Of a stretch of 64,000 nt of DNA, positions 9,399 to 20,690 are shown piece by piece. Source of the DNA: Kytococcus aerolatus (lineage in GTDB: Bacteria > Actinomycetota > Actinomycetes > Actinomycetales > Dermatophilaceae); assembly GCF_900187395.1 (NCBI RefSeq), contig NZ_FYEZ01000001.1, positions 1 to 64,000 of the forward strand, in the 5' to 3' direction. The notes under the pieces were generated by a model, which was not told where the DNA came from, did not search any database, and saw only the letters and a program-made list of their open reading frames with translations. The first letter of the stretch is position 1. Every line of letters begins with the position of its first letter. The translations under genes were made by a program, and so were the position numbers.

Positions 9399-10811
9399 AT
9401 GACAGACGACCTCTTCTCCGCCGCCGCGGCCAGCGCTCCGGCCACCGGCTCCCGCACCCGAGAGGAGGTGGAGGTGGGCGTCGACCCCGGGCAGCCCCTC
9501 GCCGCCCGGATGCGCCCCCGCAGCCTGGACGAGGTGGTGGGGCAGACCGAGGTGCTCCGCGCCGGGAGCCCGCTGCGGCGCCTCATCGAGGGGGGCAGCG
9601 GCGTGGGCGCCTCCTCCTCGGCGATCCTCTGGGGACCGCCCGGGACAGGGAAGACGACGCTGGCCCGGCTGGTCGCGACCGCGGCCGACCGCACCTTCGT
9701 CCAGCTGTCCGCGGTGACGGCCGGGGTCAAGGACGTCCGAACCGTCATGGAGTCCGCGCGGCGGGAGAAGGCGATGTACGGGCGCCAGACCGTGCTCTTC
9801 CTCGACGAGATCCACCGGTTCAGCAAGGCCCAGCAGGACGCCCTGCTGCCCGGCGTGGAGGACCGGACGGTGATCCTCGTGGCCGCCACCACCGAGAACC
9901 CCAGCTTCTCCGTGGTCACCCCGCTGCTCTCGCGCTCCCTGCTCGTGCGCCTGCAGCACCTCACGCCCGACGAGCTCTCCGGCCTGCTCGACCGGGCGCT
10001 GGCGGAGGACCGCGGGCTGGCGGGGCGGTTCTCGCTGGAGGAGGACGCCCGGCAGGGGCTGCTCCGGTTGGCCGGCGGGGACGCCCGCCGGGCCCTGACG
10101 ACCCTCGAGGCCGCGGCCGGGGCAGCGGAGGCCGAGGTGCCCCCGGGAGCCGAGCAGGAGGCCGGGACCGGTGACCCGCTGCCGATCACCCGGGCCCACC
10201 TGGAGCAGGCCATGGACCAGGCGGTGGTGGCCCACGACCGCGCGGGGGACCAGCACTACGACGTGGCCAGCGCCTTCATCAAGTCCATGCGCGGCTCGGA
10301 CGTCGACGCGGCCCTGCACTACCTGGCGCGGCAGATCGCGGCGGGGGAGGACCCTCGCTTCATCGCGCGGCGGGTGGTCATCGCGGCGAGCGAGGACGTG
10401 GGCATGGCCGATCCCACCGCCCTGCAGACCGCGGTGGCCGCGATGCACGCCGTGGCCCAGATCGGCATGCCCGAGGCGCGGATCGTGCTGGCCCAGGCGG
10501 TCGTCCACGTGACCCTGGCCCCGCCCTCGAACGCCGTCTACCGGGCCGTCGACGACGCGCTGGCCGACGTCCGGGCCGGGCGCGGGGGCCCGGTGCCCGC
10601 CCACCTGCGTGACGCCCACTACGCCGGGGCCGAGGGGCTGGGGCACGGGACGGAGTACGTCTACGCCCACGACGCCCCGGACGGTGTGGCCGCGCAGCAG
10701 CACCTCCCGGACGATCTCGTCGAGGCGCGGTACTACCGCCCGGGGACGCGTGGGTTCGAGGCGCGCCTCGCGGAGCGCTGGGAGCGCCTGCGCGACCGGC
10801 TGCGCGACTGA
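9399..10811 (+). CDS. rarA: Replication-associated recombination protein RarA (MgsA), AAA+ ATPase
   Basis: RarA is a clamp-loader-like AAA+ ATPase acting at stalled replication forks. The 470-residue protein has the Walker A motif GPPGTGKT (79-86), Walker [11 protein letters not shown] with the family-specific HRF, sensor 1 in [10 protein letters not shown], and the C-terminal tetramerisation region ([20 protein letters not shown], then NAVYRAV). ATG 9399 fits the family N-terminus. GATACGGT at 9381-9388 resembles a -10 box about ten bases upstream, but I see no -35. In related genomes rpsD and alaS usually follow; here a peptide transporter intervenes. Confidence 0.94.
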   Translation: MTDDLFSAAAASAPATGSRTREEVEVGVDPGQPLAARMRPRSLDEVVGQTEVLRAGSPLRRLIEGGSGVGASSSAILWGPPGTGKTTLARLVATAADRTFVQLSAVTAGVKDVRTVMESARREKAMYGRQTVLFLDEIHRFSKAQQDALLPGVEDRTVILVAATTENPSFSVVTPLLSRSLLVRLQHLTPDELSGLLDRALAEDRGLAGRFSLEEDARQGLLRLAGGDARRALTTLEAAAGAAEAEVPPGAEQEAGTGDPLPITRAHLEQAMDQAVVAHDRAGDQHYDVASAFIKSMRGSDVDAALHYLARQIAAGEDPRFIARRVVIAASEDVGMADPTALQTAVAAMHAVAQIGMPEARIVLAQAVVHVTLAPPSNAVYRAVDDALADVRAGRGGPVPAHLRDAHYAGAEGLGHGTEYVYAHDAPDGVAAQQHLPDDLVEARYYRPGTRGFEARLAERWERLRDRLRD

Positions 10812-11012
10812 CCGGGCCGGGGCGCAGCGACGGGGGAGCAGGTGCGTGCGAGGCACTCGTTCCCGCGAAATCGCGGGGCGATCACTGCTTGGTAACAAAT
10901 CGGTTGCATCGGGTGGCGAGGTGTGGCGCAGGGGGTTCCGGGGGCTCAGGATGAAGCCAGCCGCTCAGCCCTGACGGCTCACCGGCCCCGACCACCACCG
11001 AGGAGCACACCC
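10812..11012 (+). promoter_or_regulatory. Intergenic region upstream of the first peptide importer
   Basis: This 201-base gap holds a 16-base palindrome (CCCGCGAAATCGCGGG, 10862-10877) that may end rarA transcription or serve as an operator. It also has an AT-richer patch GGTAACAAATCGGTTGCATC (10891-10910) about 105-120 bases before the first gene. GGTAACA and TTGCAT recur, in swapped order, upstream of the second peptide importer (31825-31842). No clear -10 and -35 pair could be assigned. Confidence 0.45.
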
Positions 11013-12077
11013 GTGACGACCAATCCCGGTCTGAACCCCACCAGCGAGGCTGGTGCCGCCCTGGAGGGGGACCTGCTGGAGCGTGAGCACGAGGGGGACG
11101 TGGCGGCGGCCCAGCGGGTGAAGGGCGACGAGGCCGATCGGTACCAGAGCCGCTCGCCGGTGCAGATCGCGCTGCGTCGGCTGGCCTACGACAAGGTGGC
11201 CATGATGTCGCTGGGCTCGGCGCTCCTGTTCATCCTGCTGGCGATCTTCGCCGACGTCATCAACGGCGCCCTGGGCCTGAACCCGACCGAGCAGCGCTTC
11301 GACCTGGTGAACTCCAACGGGTACCCGATCTTCGTCGCGAGCTGGGAGCACCCCTTCGGCGTCGAGGTCGGCATGGGGCGCGACCTCTTCAGCCGCTGGA
11401 TCCTCGGGATGCGTCCCTCGCTGATCATCGCCTTCTCCGCGGCCATCGCGACCACGATCATCGGGACCGTGATGGGCCTGCTCGCGGGCTTCTTGGGCGG
11501 GATCGTCGACAACGTCATCTCCTTCATCATCGACGTCGTCCTCTCGCTGCCCTTCCTGCTCTTCGCCATCGCCCTCATGCCCATCGCCACCAACCGCATC
11601 GGTGGCGTCGGCGAGGGGGAGTTCGTGACCGACGAGCAGCTCGCCTCGATCCGTTTCGGCGTCCTGGTCTTCGTGCTCATCATGTTCGGCTGGGCGGGAC
11701 TGGCCCGCCTGATCCGCGGTGAGGTGATCTCGATCCGGGAGCGGGAGTATGTGCAGGCGGCGCGCGCCCTGGGTGTGCCGACGAGCCAGATCCTCTTCAA
11801 GGAGATCCTGCCGAATCTCATCAGCCCGATCATCGTGGCCCTCACGACCGCGATCCCCGCGTACATCGCGACCGAGGCCGGCCTCTCGCTGCTCGGCGTG
11901 GGGCTCCGCGAGCCGTCGATCTCCTGGGGGCTGACGATCCAGTCCGCCCAGAACTCCTTCATGGAGCACCCCATCTACATGTGGATGCCGGTGATCGGGC
12001 TCTGCCTGCTCGTGCTCTCGCTGAGCCTGCTGGGTGACGCGATCAACGACGCCTTCAACCCCCACACCCGTCGCTGA
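11013..12077 (+). CDS. Peptide ABC transporter permease, DppC/OppC family
   Basis: A 354-residue membrane permease with a hydrophilic N-terminal stretch of about 60 residues, then a first transmembrane helix (MSLGSALLFILLAIFADVI), an extracytoplasmic segment, and the binding-protein-dependent transport core with five further helices. The coupling-helix (EAA) region is REYVQAARALGVPTSQILFK, which contacts the ATPase subunits. Start is GTG 11013, with GAGGAG seven bases upstream. It is the first gene of permease C, binding protein, permease B, ATPase D, ATPase F, an unusual order because the binding protein normally comes first. Likely substrate is oligo- or dipeptides, by family. Confidence 0.92.
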   Translation: MTTNPGLNPTSEAGAALEGDLLEREHEGDVAAAQRVKGDEADRYQSRSPVQIALRRLAYDKVAMMSLGSALLFILLAIFADVINGALGLNPTEQRFDLVNSNGYPIFVASWEHPFGVEVGMGRDLFSRWILGMRPSLIIAFSAAIATTIIGTVMGLLAGFLGGIVDNVISFIIDVVLSLPFLLFAIALMPIATNRIGGVGEGEFVTDEQLASIRFGVLVFVLIMFGWAGLARLIRGEVISIREREYVQAARALGVPTSQILFKEILPNLISPIIVALTTAIPAYIATEAGLSLLGVGLREPSISWGLTIQSAQNSFMEHPIYMWMPVIGLCLLVLSLSLLGDAINDAFNPHTRR

Positions 12078-12129
12078 CCCGAGCGACCCCTGACTCGTCG
12101 CCGGTCGACTGGCCGACGACCCCGTACGT

Positions 12130-12148
12130 CCCCTGGATCAGCCAGGGG
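12130..12148 (+). terminator. Intercistronic hairpin before the binding protein
   Basis: CCCCTGG (12130-12136) and CCAGGGG (12142-12148) form a perfect 7-base stem with a 5-base loop. It sits four bases before the GAGAGGAG ribosome binding site of the binding-protein gene and lacks a T tract. It may protect the 5' end of a processed binding-protein mRNA or slow readthrough rather than terminate. Confidence 0.45.
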
Positions 12149-12167
12149 TTCGGAGAGGAGAAACACC

Positions 12168-13976
12168 ATGCGACTCACGAAGTTCGCAGCCCTGGCGGCC
12201 GCTGGCTCCCTGACCCTGGCGGCCTGCGGCGGAGGCAGCCCGGCCGAGAAGGAGAGCGAGGCCGAGAAGCCCGAGAGCGGCGCCGGCAAGGAGTCCGGCT
12301 CCGGGGGCGAGTCCGGCTCCGGCGAGGAGGGCGGCACCGAGAAGAAGGAGTCCTCCGCCGGCATGGTCGCCGACGCCAAGGGCCCGGCCCCCGAGGTTGA
12401 GGGCGCCACGGAGGGCGGCACCCTGACCATCCTGTCGGCCGCGGCGCCGGAGCACTTCGACCCCTCGGCGCAGTACTACCAGGACGTCAACGCCATCATG
12501 AACCTCACGAACCGGCGGCTGACGCAGTACCGCGTCGAGCCGGACGGCAGCTCCGTGCTGGTGCCGGACCTCGCGAAGGACCTGGGCAAGGAGTCCAAGG
12601 ACGGTCTGACCTGGACCTTCGAGCTCAAGGACGGCCTGAAGTACGAGGACGGATCGCCGATCACCGCCGAGGACGTCGTCTACGGCATCAAGCGCTCCTT
12701 CGCCACCGAGGAGCTCCCGGGCGGCCCGGCCTTCCAGATGGAGTACCTGAAGGGCGGCGACAAGTACAAGGGCCCGTTCAAGGACAAGGGCGAGTTCGCC
12801 GGCGCCAAGGCTGTCGACGACAAGACCATCGAGATCCACCTCTCCAAGCCGTGGCCGTCGCTGCCCTACTTCGCCGGCTTCACCCAGATGGGGCCGATCC
12901 CGCAGGACAAGGACACCCAGAAGAAGTACGGCAACAAGCCGGTGGCCTCCGGCCCGTACAAGTTCGAGGGCGACTACAAGAAGGGCCGCAGCCTGACCCT
13001 CGTGAAGAACGAGAACTGGGATCCGAAGACCGACCCGGCGCGCCACCAGTACCCGGACAAGATCGACTTCAAGTTCGCCCAGGACTTCGTGGCCATCAAC
13101 AAGCAGGTCGAGGCCTCCAACGGGCCCGACGCAAGCGCGCTCATCTACGACGGTGTCGACGCCTCCGTCGCGGAGTCCTTCAAGGGCGAGAACAAGGACC
13201 GCATCGCCAACACCCAGGGCCCGTGCGTCAGCTACGTGAACATGAACACCGAGAAGATCCCGCTGGAGGTCCGCAAGGCCATCGCCGCGGCCTACCCGAT
13301 CGACCAGATCCGCACCGCCACCGGTGCCACGGAGTTCGACTACGAGCCGGCCATCTCCTACATGACCGACACCGTCCCGGGCTTCGAGCCGGAGCCCACC
13401 GAGGGCCTCACCGGCGAGGGCAAGGGCGACCCGGCCAAGGCCAAGAAAATGCTGCAGGACGCCGGCAAGGAGGGCTTCGAGCTCTCCTGGTACTACTCGG
13501 TCGACAACCCGGTGGCGGTCAAGGGCAACCAGGTCCGCAAGCAGGCCCTCGAGCAGGCCGGCTTCACGGTCAAGGACCAGGGTGTGCCGCGCGCCGAGAT
13601 GCGTGAGCTCATGGCGCAGCCCGAGCCGAAGGTCAACATGATGACCGGTCCGGCCGGCTGGTGCTACGACTGGCCCGTGGGTGACGCCGTGTACCCGCCG
13701 ATCTTCGACTCCGCGATCCAGAAGTCGGGCCACTCGGTCGGCATGCTCGCCGACAAGGAGCTCGACAAGGAGATGGACCGGATCAAGGAGCTGCCGGCCG
13801 AGGAGCAGGGTCCGGAGTGGGCGAAGTTCGACAAGAAGCTCCGTGAGGAGCACCTGCCGGCCATCCCGACCGACTACACCAAGTCCGCGGCGATCTTCGG
13901 CACCAAGGTGCACAACGTGAACCTCGACCCGAACTCCGGCATGCCGGACCTGGCGGGCGTCTACGTCGAGAAGTGA
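12168..13976 (+). CDS. Peptide-binding lipoprotein, SBP family 5
   Basis: A 602-residue solute-binding protein. It opens with a lipoprotein signal peptide with lipobox LAAC (Cys20), then a low-complexity Gly/Ser/Glu/Lys linker to about residue 65, then the family 5 fold (GGTLTILSAAAPEHFDPS; SPITAEDVVYGIKRSFA; YSVDNPVAVKGNQVRKQALE). After lipidation it should sit on the outer face of the membrane and hand peptides to the flanking permeases. GAGAGGAG lies seven bases before ATG 12168. It is bracketed by strong hairpins on both sides, fitting the usual need for more binding protein than permease. Confidence 0.93.
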   Translation: MRLTKFAALAAAGSLTLAACGGGSPAEKESEAEKPESGAGKESGSGGESGSGEEGGTEKKESSAGMVADAKGPAPEVEGATEGGTLTILSAAAPEHFDPSAQYYQDVNAIMNLTNRRLTQYRVEPDGSSVLVPDLAKDLGKESKDGLTWTFELKDGLKYEDGSPITAEDVVYGIKRSFATEELPGGPAFQMEYLKGGDKYKGPFKDKGEFAGAKAVDDKTIEIHLSKPWPSLPYFAGFTQMGPIPQDKDTQKKYGNKPVASGPYKFEGDYKKGRSLTLVKNENWDPKTDPARHQYPDKIDFKFAQDFVAINKQVEASNGPDASALIYDGVDASVAESFKGENKDRIANTQGPCVSYVNMNTEKIPLEVRKAIAAAYPIDQIRTATGATEFDYEPAISYMTDTVPGFEPEPTEGLTGEGKGDPAKAKKMLQDAGKEGFELSWYYSVDNPVAVKGNQVRKQALEQAGFTVKDQGVPRAEMRELMAQPEPKVNMMTGPAGWCYDWPVGDAVYPPIFDSAIQKSGHSVGMLADKELDKEMDRIKELPAEEQGPEWAKFDKKLREEHLPAIPTDYTKSAAIFGTKVHNVNLDPNSGMPDLAGVYVEK

Positions 13977-13987
13977 TCCACCGTCCC

Positions 13988-14065
13988 GTGGGCCGGCCCT
14001 GAGCGCCGGCCCACCGGGCACCTCCACCGCTGAGCCCGGGGTGGTGGGAGCGATCCCACCACCCC
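13988..14065 (+). terminator. Tandem hairpins after the binding protein
   Basis: Two perfect stems follow the binding-protein stop: GTGGGCCGGC (13988-13997) with GCCGGCCCAC (14005-14014), and GGGGTGGTGGGA (14038-14049) with TCCCACCACCCC (14054-14065) closed by a GCGA tetraloop. No T run follows. They fill most of the 153-base gap before the next permease and probably cause partial termination or block 3' exonucleases. Confidence 0.6.
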
Positions 14066-14129
14066 GCCCCCCGCGGGTGGACGCCCCGAGCAGCACCCCA
14101 CCCGCCCACACGCCACCCCAGGAGTCCTG

Positions 14130-15125
14130 GTGCTCGTCTACATCCTCCGCCGACTCGCGATCTCCGCGGCCGTGCTCTTCACGGTGACCGTCATCACCTT
14201 CGTCGTCTTCTTCCTCGGTCCCAGCGACCCTGCCGGTGCCATCTGCGGTGACAACCCGATGTGCACCCCGGAGCGGGTGGAGGAGATCCGGCAGTCGCTC
14301 GGTCTCGACGTCCCGGCGACGCAGCAGTTCACCGACTTCGTGGGCGGGATCTTCACCGGCCGCACCATCAGCCAGGGTGAGTTCGTCAAGGAGTGCCCGG
14401 CCCCCTGCCTCGGCTGGTCCTACGCCCAGGACCGCCCGGTCCGCGACATGATCACCGAGGCCTTCCCGGTCACCGCCTCGCTGGTCGTCGGCGGCATGGT
14501 CGTCTACGTGCTCGCCGCCCTCGCCCTGGGCGTGCTCGCCGCGAAGTTCCGCGGCACCTGGGTCGACCGGGTGATCGTCGGCTTCAGCCAGTTCGTCACC
14601 TCGATCCCGTACTACGTCTGTGCCCTGGTCTTCTTCCTCTACGGCATGGTCTACACCGGCATCGTGCCGCGCTCCGGCTGGACCGAGCCGTGGAGCGACC
14701 CGGTGAGGTGGTTCACCGGCCTGCTCGGCGTGTGGGTCTTCTACGGCATCTGGGCCTCGGCCGGCTACATCCGGTACGTCCGCGCCTCGATGATCGACGT
14801 GCAGAACTCCGACTACGTCCGCACCGCGCGCTCCAAGGGCCTCTCGGAGTTCATCATCTCCGCCAAGCACGCCCTGCGTGCCGCGATCACGCCCTTCGTC
14901 ACCCTCGTCGGGATGTCGGTGGCGATGGAGCTGCAGGGGGCGATCTTCACCGAGCGGATCTTCGGCCTGCCGGGCATGGGCCTGCTGGCCATCAACTCCT
15001 TCGAGCAGGACGACCTGCCGGTCATCGCCGGCACGGTGATCGTCGGCGCGGTGCTGGTGACGATCGGCAACCTCGTCGTCGACATCCTGTACAGCGTCCT
15101 CGACCCGCGCGTGAAGCTCCAGTGA
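14130..15125 (+). CDS. Peptide ABC transporter permease, DppB/OppB family
   Basis: The 331-residue permease starts with the family's first helix (YILRRLAISAAVLFTVTVIT) and has five more transmembrane helices in the transport core, with the coupling helix in SDYVRTARSKGLSEFIISAK. The large extracytoplasmic segment after helix 1 carries four cysteines (C39, C45, C89, C93), spaced to form disulfides. Start is GTG 14130; the SD-like AGGAG (14120-14124) lies in a small inverted repeat, CCAGGA/TCCTGG, that reaches the start codon. Pairs with the DppC-type permease at 11013-12077. Confidence 0.92.
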   Translation: MLVYILRRLAISAAVLFTVTVITFVVFFLGPSDPAGAICGDNPMCTPERVEEIRQSLGLDVPATQQFTDFVGGIFTGRTISQGEFVKECPAPCLGWSYAQDRPVRDMITEAFPVTASLVVGGMVVYVLAALALGVLAAKFRGTWVDRVIVGFSQFVTSIPYYVCALVFFLYGMVYTGIVPRSGWTEPWSDPVRWFTGLLGVWVFYGIWASAGYIRYVRASMIDVQNSDYVRTARSKGLSEFIISAKHALRAAITPFVTLVGMSVAMELQGAIFTERIFGLPGMGLLAINSFEQDDLPVIAGTVIVGAVLVTIGNLVVDILYSVLDPRVKLQ

Positions 15126-15160
15126 GCTCGGCCCGACGCACCTTCCCCGAGGAGAACACC

Positions 15161-16240
15161 ATGACCACCCAGACCACCTCCCTACCGGTCCAGCAGCGCG
15201 ACGGCCGGGACCCCCTGCTCAGCGTCCGCGACCTCCAGGTCGCCTTCCCGACCGAGGACGGCCTCGTCCGCGCGGTGAACGGCCTGAGCTACGACGTCTA
15301 CCCCGGACGCACCCTCGCGGTGGTGGGGGAGTCCGGCTCCGGCAAGTCCGTCTCGACGATGGCCGTGATGGGCCTGCACGACCCGAAGCGGACCCGTATG
15401 TCCGGCTCGATCGTCCTCGACGGGCGAGAGCTCGTCGGCGCCTCCCAGGCGCAGTTCCGCAAGATCCGCGGCAACGTCGCCTCGATGATCTTCCAGGACG
15501 CCCAGTCCTCCCTGCACCCCTACAAGCGGGTGGGCGACCAGATCGTGGAGGCCTACCGGGTGCACCACCGCGTCTCGAAGGGGAAGGCGATGGCCCGGGC
15601 GGTGGAGATGCTCGACCGCGTCGGCATCCCCAACCCGAGGAAGCGGGCGGAGCAGTACCCCTTCGAGTTCTCCGGCGGCATGCGCCAGCGCGCCATGATC
15701 GCGCTGGGCCTGGTCAACGACCCGAAGCTGCTCATCGCCGACGAGCCGACCACCGCCCTGGACGTCACCGTCCAGGCGCAGATCCTCGACCTGCTCAAGG
15801 ACCTGCAGGACGAGTTCGGCTCGGCGATCATCCTCATCACCCACGACCTGGCCGTCGTGGCCGAGGTGGCCCACGACACGCTGGTCATGTACGCCGGCCG
15901 GGGCGTCGAGCGCGGGGCCACCCACGCGGTGCTCGCCGACCCCCGCCACCCCTACACCCGCGGGCTGCTCGGCTCGGTGCCCAGCATCTCCGAGACCATC
16001 GGCGAGGAGCTCACCCCCATCCAGGGCGCGCCGCCCAGCCTCACCAACCTGCCCCCGGGCTGCTCGTTCAACCCGCGCTGCGAGTTCGCCCAGGCGGTGC
16101 CGCACGACCGGTGCCTCACCGAGATCCCGGGGCTCACCCCGCCGCCCGGCACCGAGGGCCGCCTGGTCCGATGCCACCTGGCCGACCTGGGCCTGACCCC
16201 CGAGGAGGCCCTGCCGGCCCGAGAGGAGAGCCTGCGATGA
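15161..16240 (+). CDS. Peptide ABC transporter ATPase, DppD/OppD family
   Basis: A 359-residue ATPase with Walker A GESGSGKS (56-63), Q-loop in SMIFQDAQSSLHPYKRV, signature FSGGMRQRAMI, Walker B LLIADEPTTALDV and H-loop ITHDLAVVAE. It ends in the oligopeptide-transporter C-terminal domain, with PPGCSFNPRCEFAQ, which in this family usually carries an Fe-S cluster cysteine set. ATG 15161 has GAGGAGA upstream. Its stop overlaps the next ATPase start (ATGA), giving coupled, equimolar production of the two nucleotide-binding subunits. Confidence 0.94.
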   Translation: MTTQTTSLPVQQRDGRDPLLSVRDLQVAFPTEDGLVRAVNGLSYDVYPGRTLAVVGESGSGKSVSTMAVMGLHDPKRTRMSGSIVLDGRELVGASQAQFRKIRGNVASMIFQDAQSSLHPYKRVGDQIVEAYRVHHRVSKGKAMARAVEMLDRVGIPNPRKRAEQYPFEFSGGMRQRAMIALGLVNDPKLLIADEPTTALDVTVQAQILDLLKDLQDEFGSAIILITHDLAVVAEVAHDTLVMYAGRGVERGATHAVLADPRHPYTRGLLGSVPSISETIGEELTPIQGAPPSLTNLPPGCSFNPRCEFAQAVPHDRCLTEIPGLTPPPGTEGRLVRCHLADLGLTPEEALPAREESLR

Positions 16241-17307
16241 GCACCCGCCTGGAGGACGCGATCGTCCACCCCCGCCGCGCCACCGCCGACCGGGAGGTGC
16301 TGCTGGAGGTCAAGGACCTGCAGAAGTACTTCCCGATCACCGAGTACGAGGGCCTGCTGCCGAAGAAGAAGACCGTCAAGGCGGTCGACGGGGTGAGCTT
16401 CGACCTGGCAGCCGGGGAGACCCTCGGCCTGGTCGGGGAGTCCGGCTGCGGGAAGACCACCACCGGCCGCCTCATCACCCGGCTGGAGACGCCCACCGCC
16501 GGCAGCATCACCTTCCAGGGGCAGGAGCTGGCCGACCTCTCCGAGGGGAAGCTGCGACCGCTGCGCCGCGAGCTGCAGATGATCTTCCAGGACCCCTACG
16601 CCTCGCTGAACCCGCGCTACACGGTGGGGAACATCATCGCCACGCCGATCCGGGTGCACAAGCTCCTGCCGGAGAAGCAGATCAAGGGCCGGGTGCAGGA
16701 GCTGCTGGAGCTCGTCGGGCTCAACCCCGAACACATCAACCGGTACCCCAACGAGTTCTCCGGCGGCCAGCGCCAGCGCATCGGCATCGCCCGGGCGCTG
16801 GCCGTCGAGCCGCAGGTCATCGTGGCCGACGAGCCAGTCTCCGCCCTGGACGTCTCGATCCAGGCGCAGGTCATGAACCTCATGGAGAAGCTCCGCCGCG
16901 AGTTCAACCTGGCCTTCGTCTTCGTGGCCCACGACCTCGGCGTGGTGCGGCACTTCTGCGACCGGGTGGCCGTCATGTACCTCGGCCGGATCGTGGAGAT
17001 CGGGGACCGGGAGCAGATCTACGGCAACCCGAAGCACCCCTACACCCAGGCGCTGCTCTCGGCCGCCCCGGACATCAACGTGGTGCGTGGCCTGGCCAAG
17101 CAGGAGCGGATCCGGCTCGAGGGCGACGTGCCCAGCCCGATCGACCCGCCGAGCGGATGCACCTTCCGCACCCGCTGCTGGAAGGCCCAGGACGTCTGCG
17201 CCTCCACCCGTCCTGACCTGAGCCCCGACCCCGGTGACGAGCGGCACCGCATCGCCTGCCACTTCCCGGAGTCGCGGGTGCTGACGACGGACGGCATCGG
17301 CGCCTGA
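16237..17307 (+). CDS. Peptide ABC transporter ATPase, DppF/OppF family
   Basis: The 356-residue partner ATPase shows the OppF hallmark LLEVKDLQKYFPI near the N-terminus, Walker A GESGCGKTT, Q-loop in MIFQDPYASLNPRYTV, signature [15 protein letters not shown], Walker [15 protein letters not shown] and the C-terminal [14 protein letters not shown] cysteine motif. It starts at ATG 16237, overlapping the previous stop by four bases. It is the last gene of the importer; a long perfect palindrome lies 14 bases beyond its stop. Confidence 0.94.
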   Translation: MSTRLEDAIVHPRRATADREVLLEVKDLQKYFPITEYEGLLPKKKTVKAVDGVSFDLAAGETLGLVGESGCGKTTTGRLITRLETPTAGSITFQGQELADLSEGKLRPLRRELQMIFQDPYASLNPRYTVGNIIATPIRVHKLLPEKQIKGRVQELLELVGLNPEHINRYPNEFSGGQRQRIGIARALAVEPQVIVADEPVSALDVSIQAQVMNLMEKLRREFNLAFVFVAHDLGVVRHFCDRVAVMYLGRIVEIGDREQIYGNPKHPYTQALLSAAPDINVVRGLAKQERIRLEGDVPSPIDPPSGCTFRTRCWKAQDVCASTRPDLSPDPGDERHRIACHFPESRVLTTDGIGA

Positions 17308-17320
17308 GACAGCGCGATAT

Positions 17321-17356
17321 CCTGCACCGTCGGCCCCAAGGGGTCGACGGTGCAGG
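17321..17356. terminator. Long palindromic terminator after the first peptide importer
   Basis: CCTGCACCGTCG (17321-17332) pairs perfectly with CGACGGTGCAGG (17345-17356). Inside it CCCC (17334-17337) can pair with GGGG (17340-17343), making a nearly uninterrupted 36-base palindrome. No T tract follows, so this is either a T-less actinobacterial terminator or a symmetric protein-binding site before alaS. Confidence 0.6.
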
Positions 17357-17437
17357 CGTGTCCGGCCCGACCAGCTCCGGGAGGCCCGCCGGACGCACCC
17401 GCCCAGACAGACTCGACGCAACGCAGGGAGAGACGCG

Positions 17438-20119
<2,682 letters not shown>

Positions 20120-20129
20120 CGGGAGCAGC

Positions 20130-20690
20130 GTGAGCGAACTCGTCGAGCCGCAGCAGTCACCCTCGCCCTCCGGGGCGGGGGTGCTCTGGGGACTCGACGT
20201 GGGCACCGCCCGGGTCGGTCTGGCCCGCAGCGATGCCGCGGGCATCCTCGCCAGCCCCGTCGAGACCGTCCCCACCACGCCGGAGGACCGCAGCAGCGCC
20301 CTCGAGCGCGTCCTGGAGCTGGTGCGGGCCGAGCCCGGGACCGTCGGGGTGTTCGTCGGCCTGCCCCGCCACCTCGATGGTCACGAGAGCAGCTCGGCTG
20401 CGCTGGCCCGCCACTGGGCCCGTGACCTGGCCCGGGCCCTCGGCGTCGGGGTCGAGGTCCGTCTCGTCGACGAGCGGATGAGCACGGTCGTCGCCTCCCG
20501 GGCCATGCGCTCGGCCGGTGTGGCGGCCGCCCAGCAGCGCGATCGGATCGACCAGGCTGCCGCCGTGGCGATCCTCCAGACCGTCCTCGACGCCCGCGCC
20601 TCCGGCACGCTGCCGGGGGAGCGGGTGACCGGTCGCAAGAGCCGTCACCGCAGGTCGGCCCAGCCCACGCACCCCGGGGAGAACGCATGA
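20130..20690 (+). CDS. ruvX: RuvX/YqgF family pre-16S rRNA nuclease
   Basis: RuvX proteins have a Holliday-junction-resolvase-like RNase H fold and mature the 5' end of 16S rRNA. In this 186-residue protein the first catalytic Asp is in LWGLDVGTARVGLA, the second motif is VFVGLPRHLDGHES, and the third is VRLVDERMSTVVAS. There are N- and C-terminal disordered tails rich in Ser/Pro and Arg. I start at GTG 20130, ten bases after alaS, where homology begins and a GGGAG lies upstream. The stop overlaps the mltG start. Confidence 0.92.
   Translation: MSELVEPQQSPSPSGAGVLWGLDVGTARVGLARSDAAGILASPVETVPTTPEDRSSALERVLELVRAEPGTVGVFVGLPRHLDGHESSSAALARHWARDLARALGVGVEVRLVDERMSTVVASRAMRSAGVAAAQQRDRIDQAAAVAILQTVLDARASGTLPGERVTGRKSRHRRSAQPTHPGENA

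Noticed and set aside
12230-12365. Short repeats in the GAG/AAG/TCC-rich start of the first binding protein
   Set aside because: They encode the low-complexity linker that is normal behind the lipobox of secreted binding proteins; not a DNA repeat array.
17308-17437. T-box before alaS
   Set aside because: No TGGNACCGCG-like sequence and no antiterminator-like fold.
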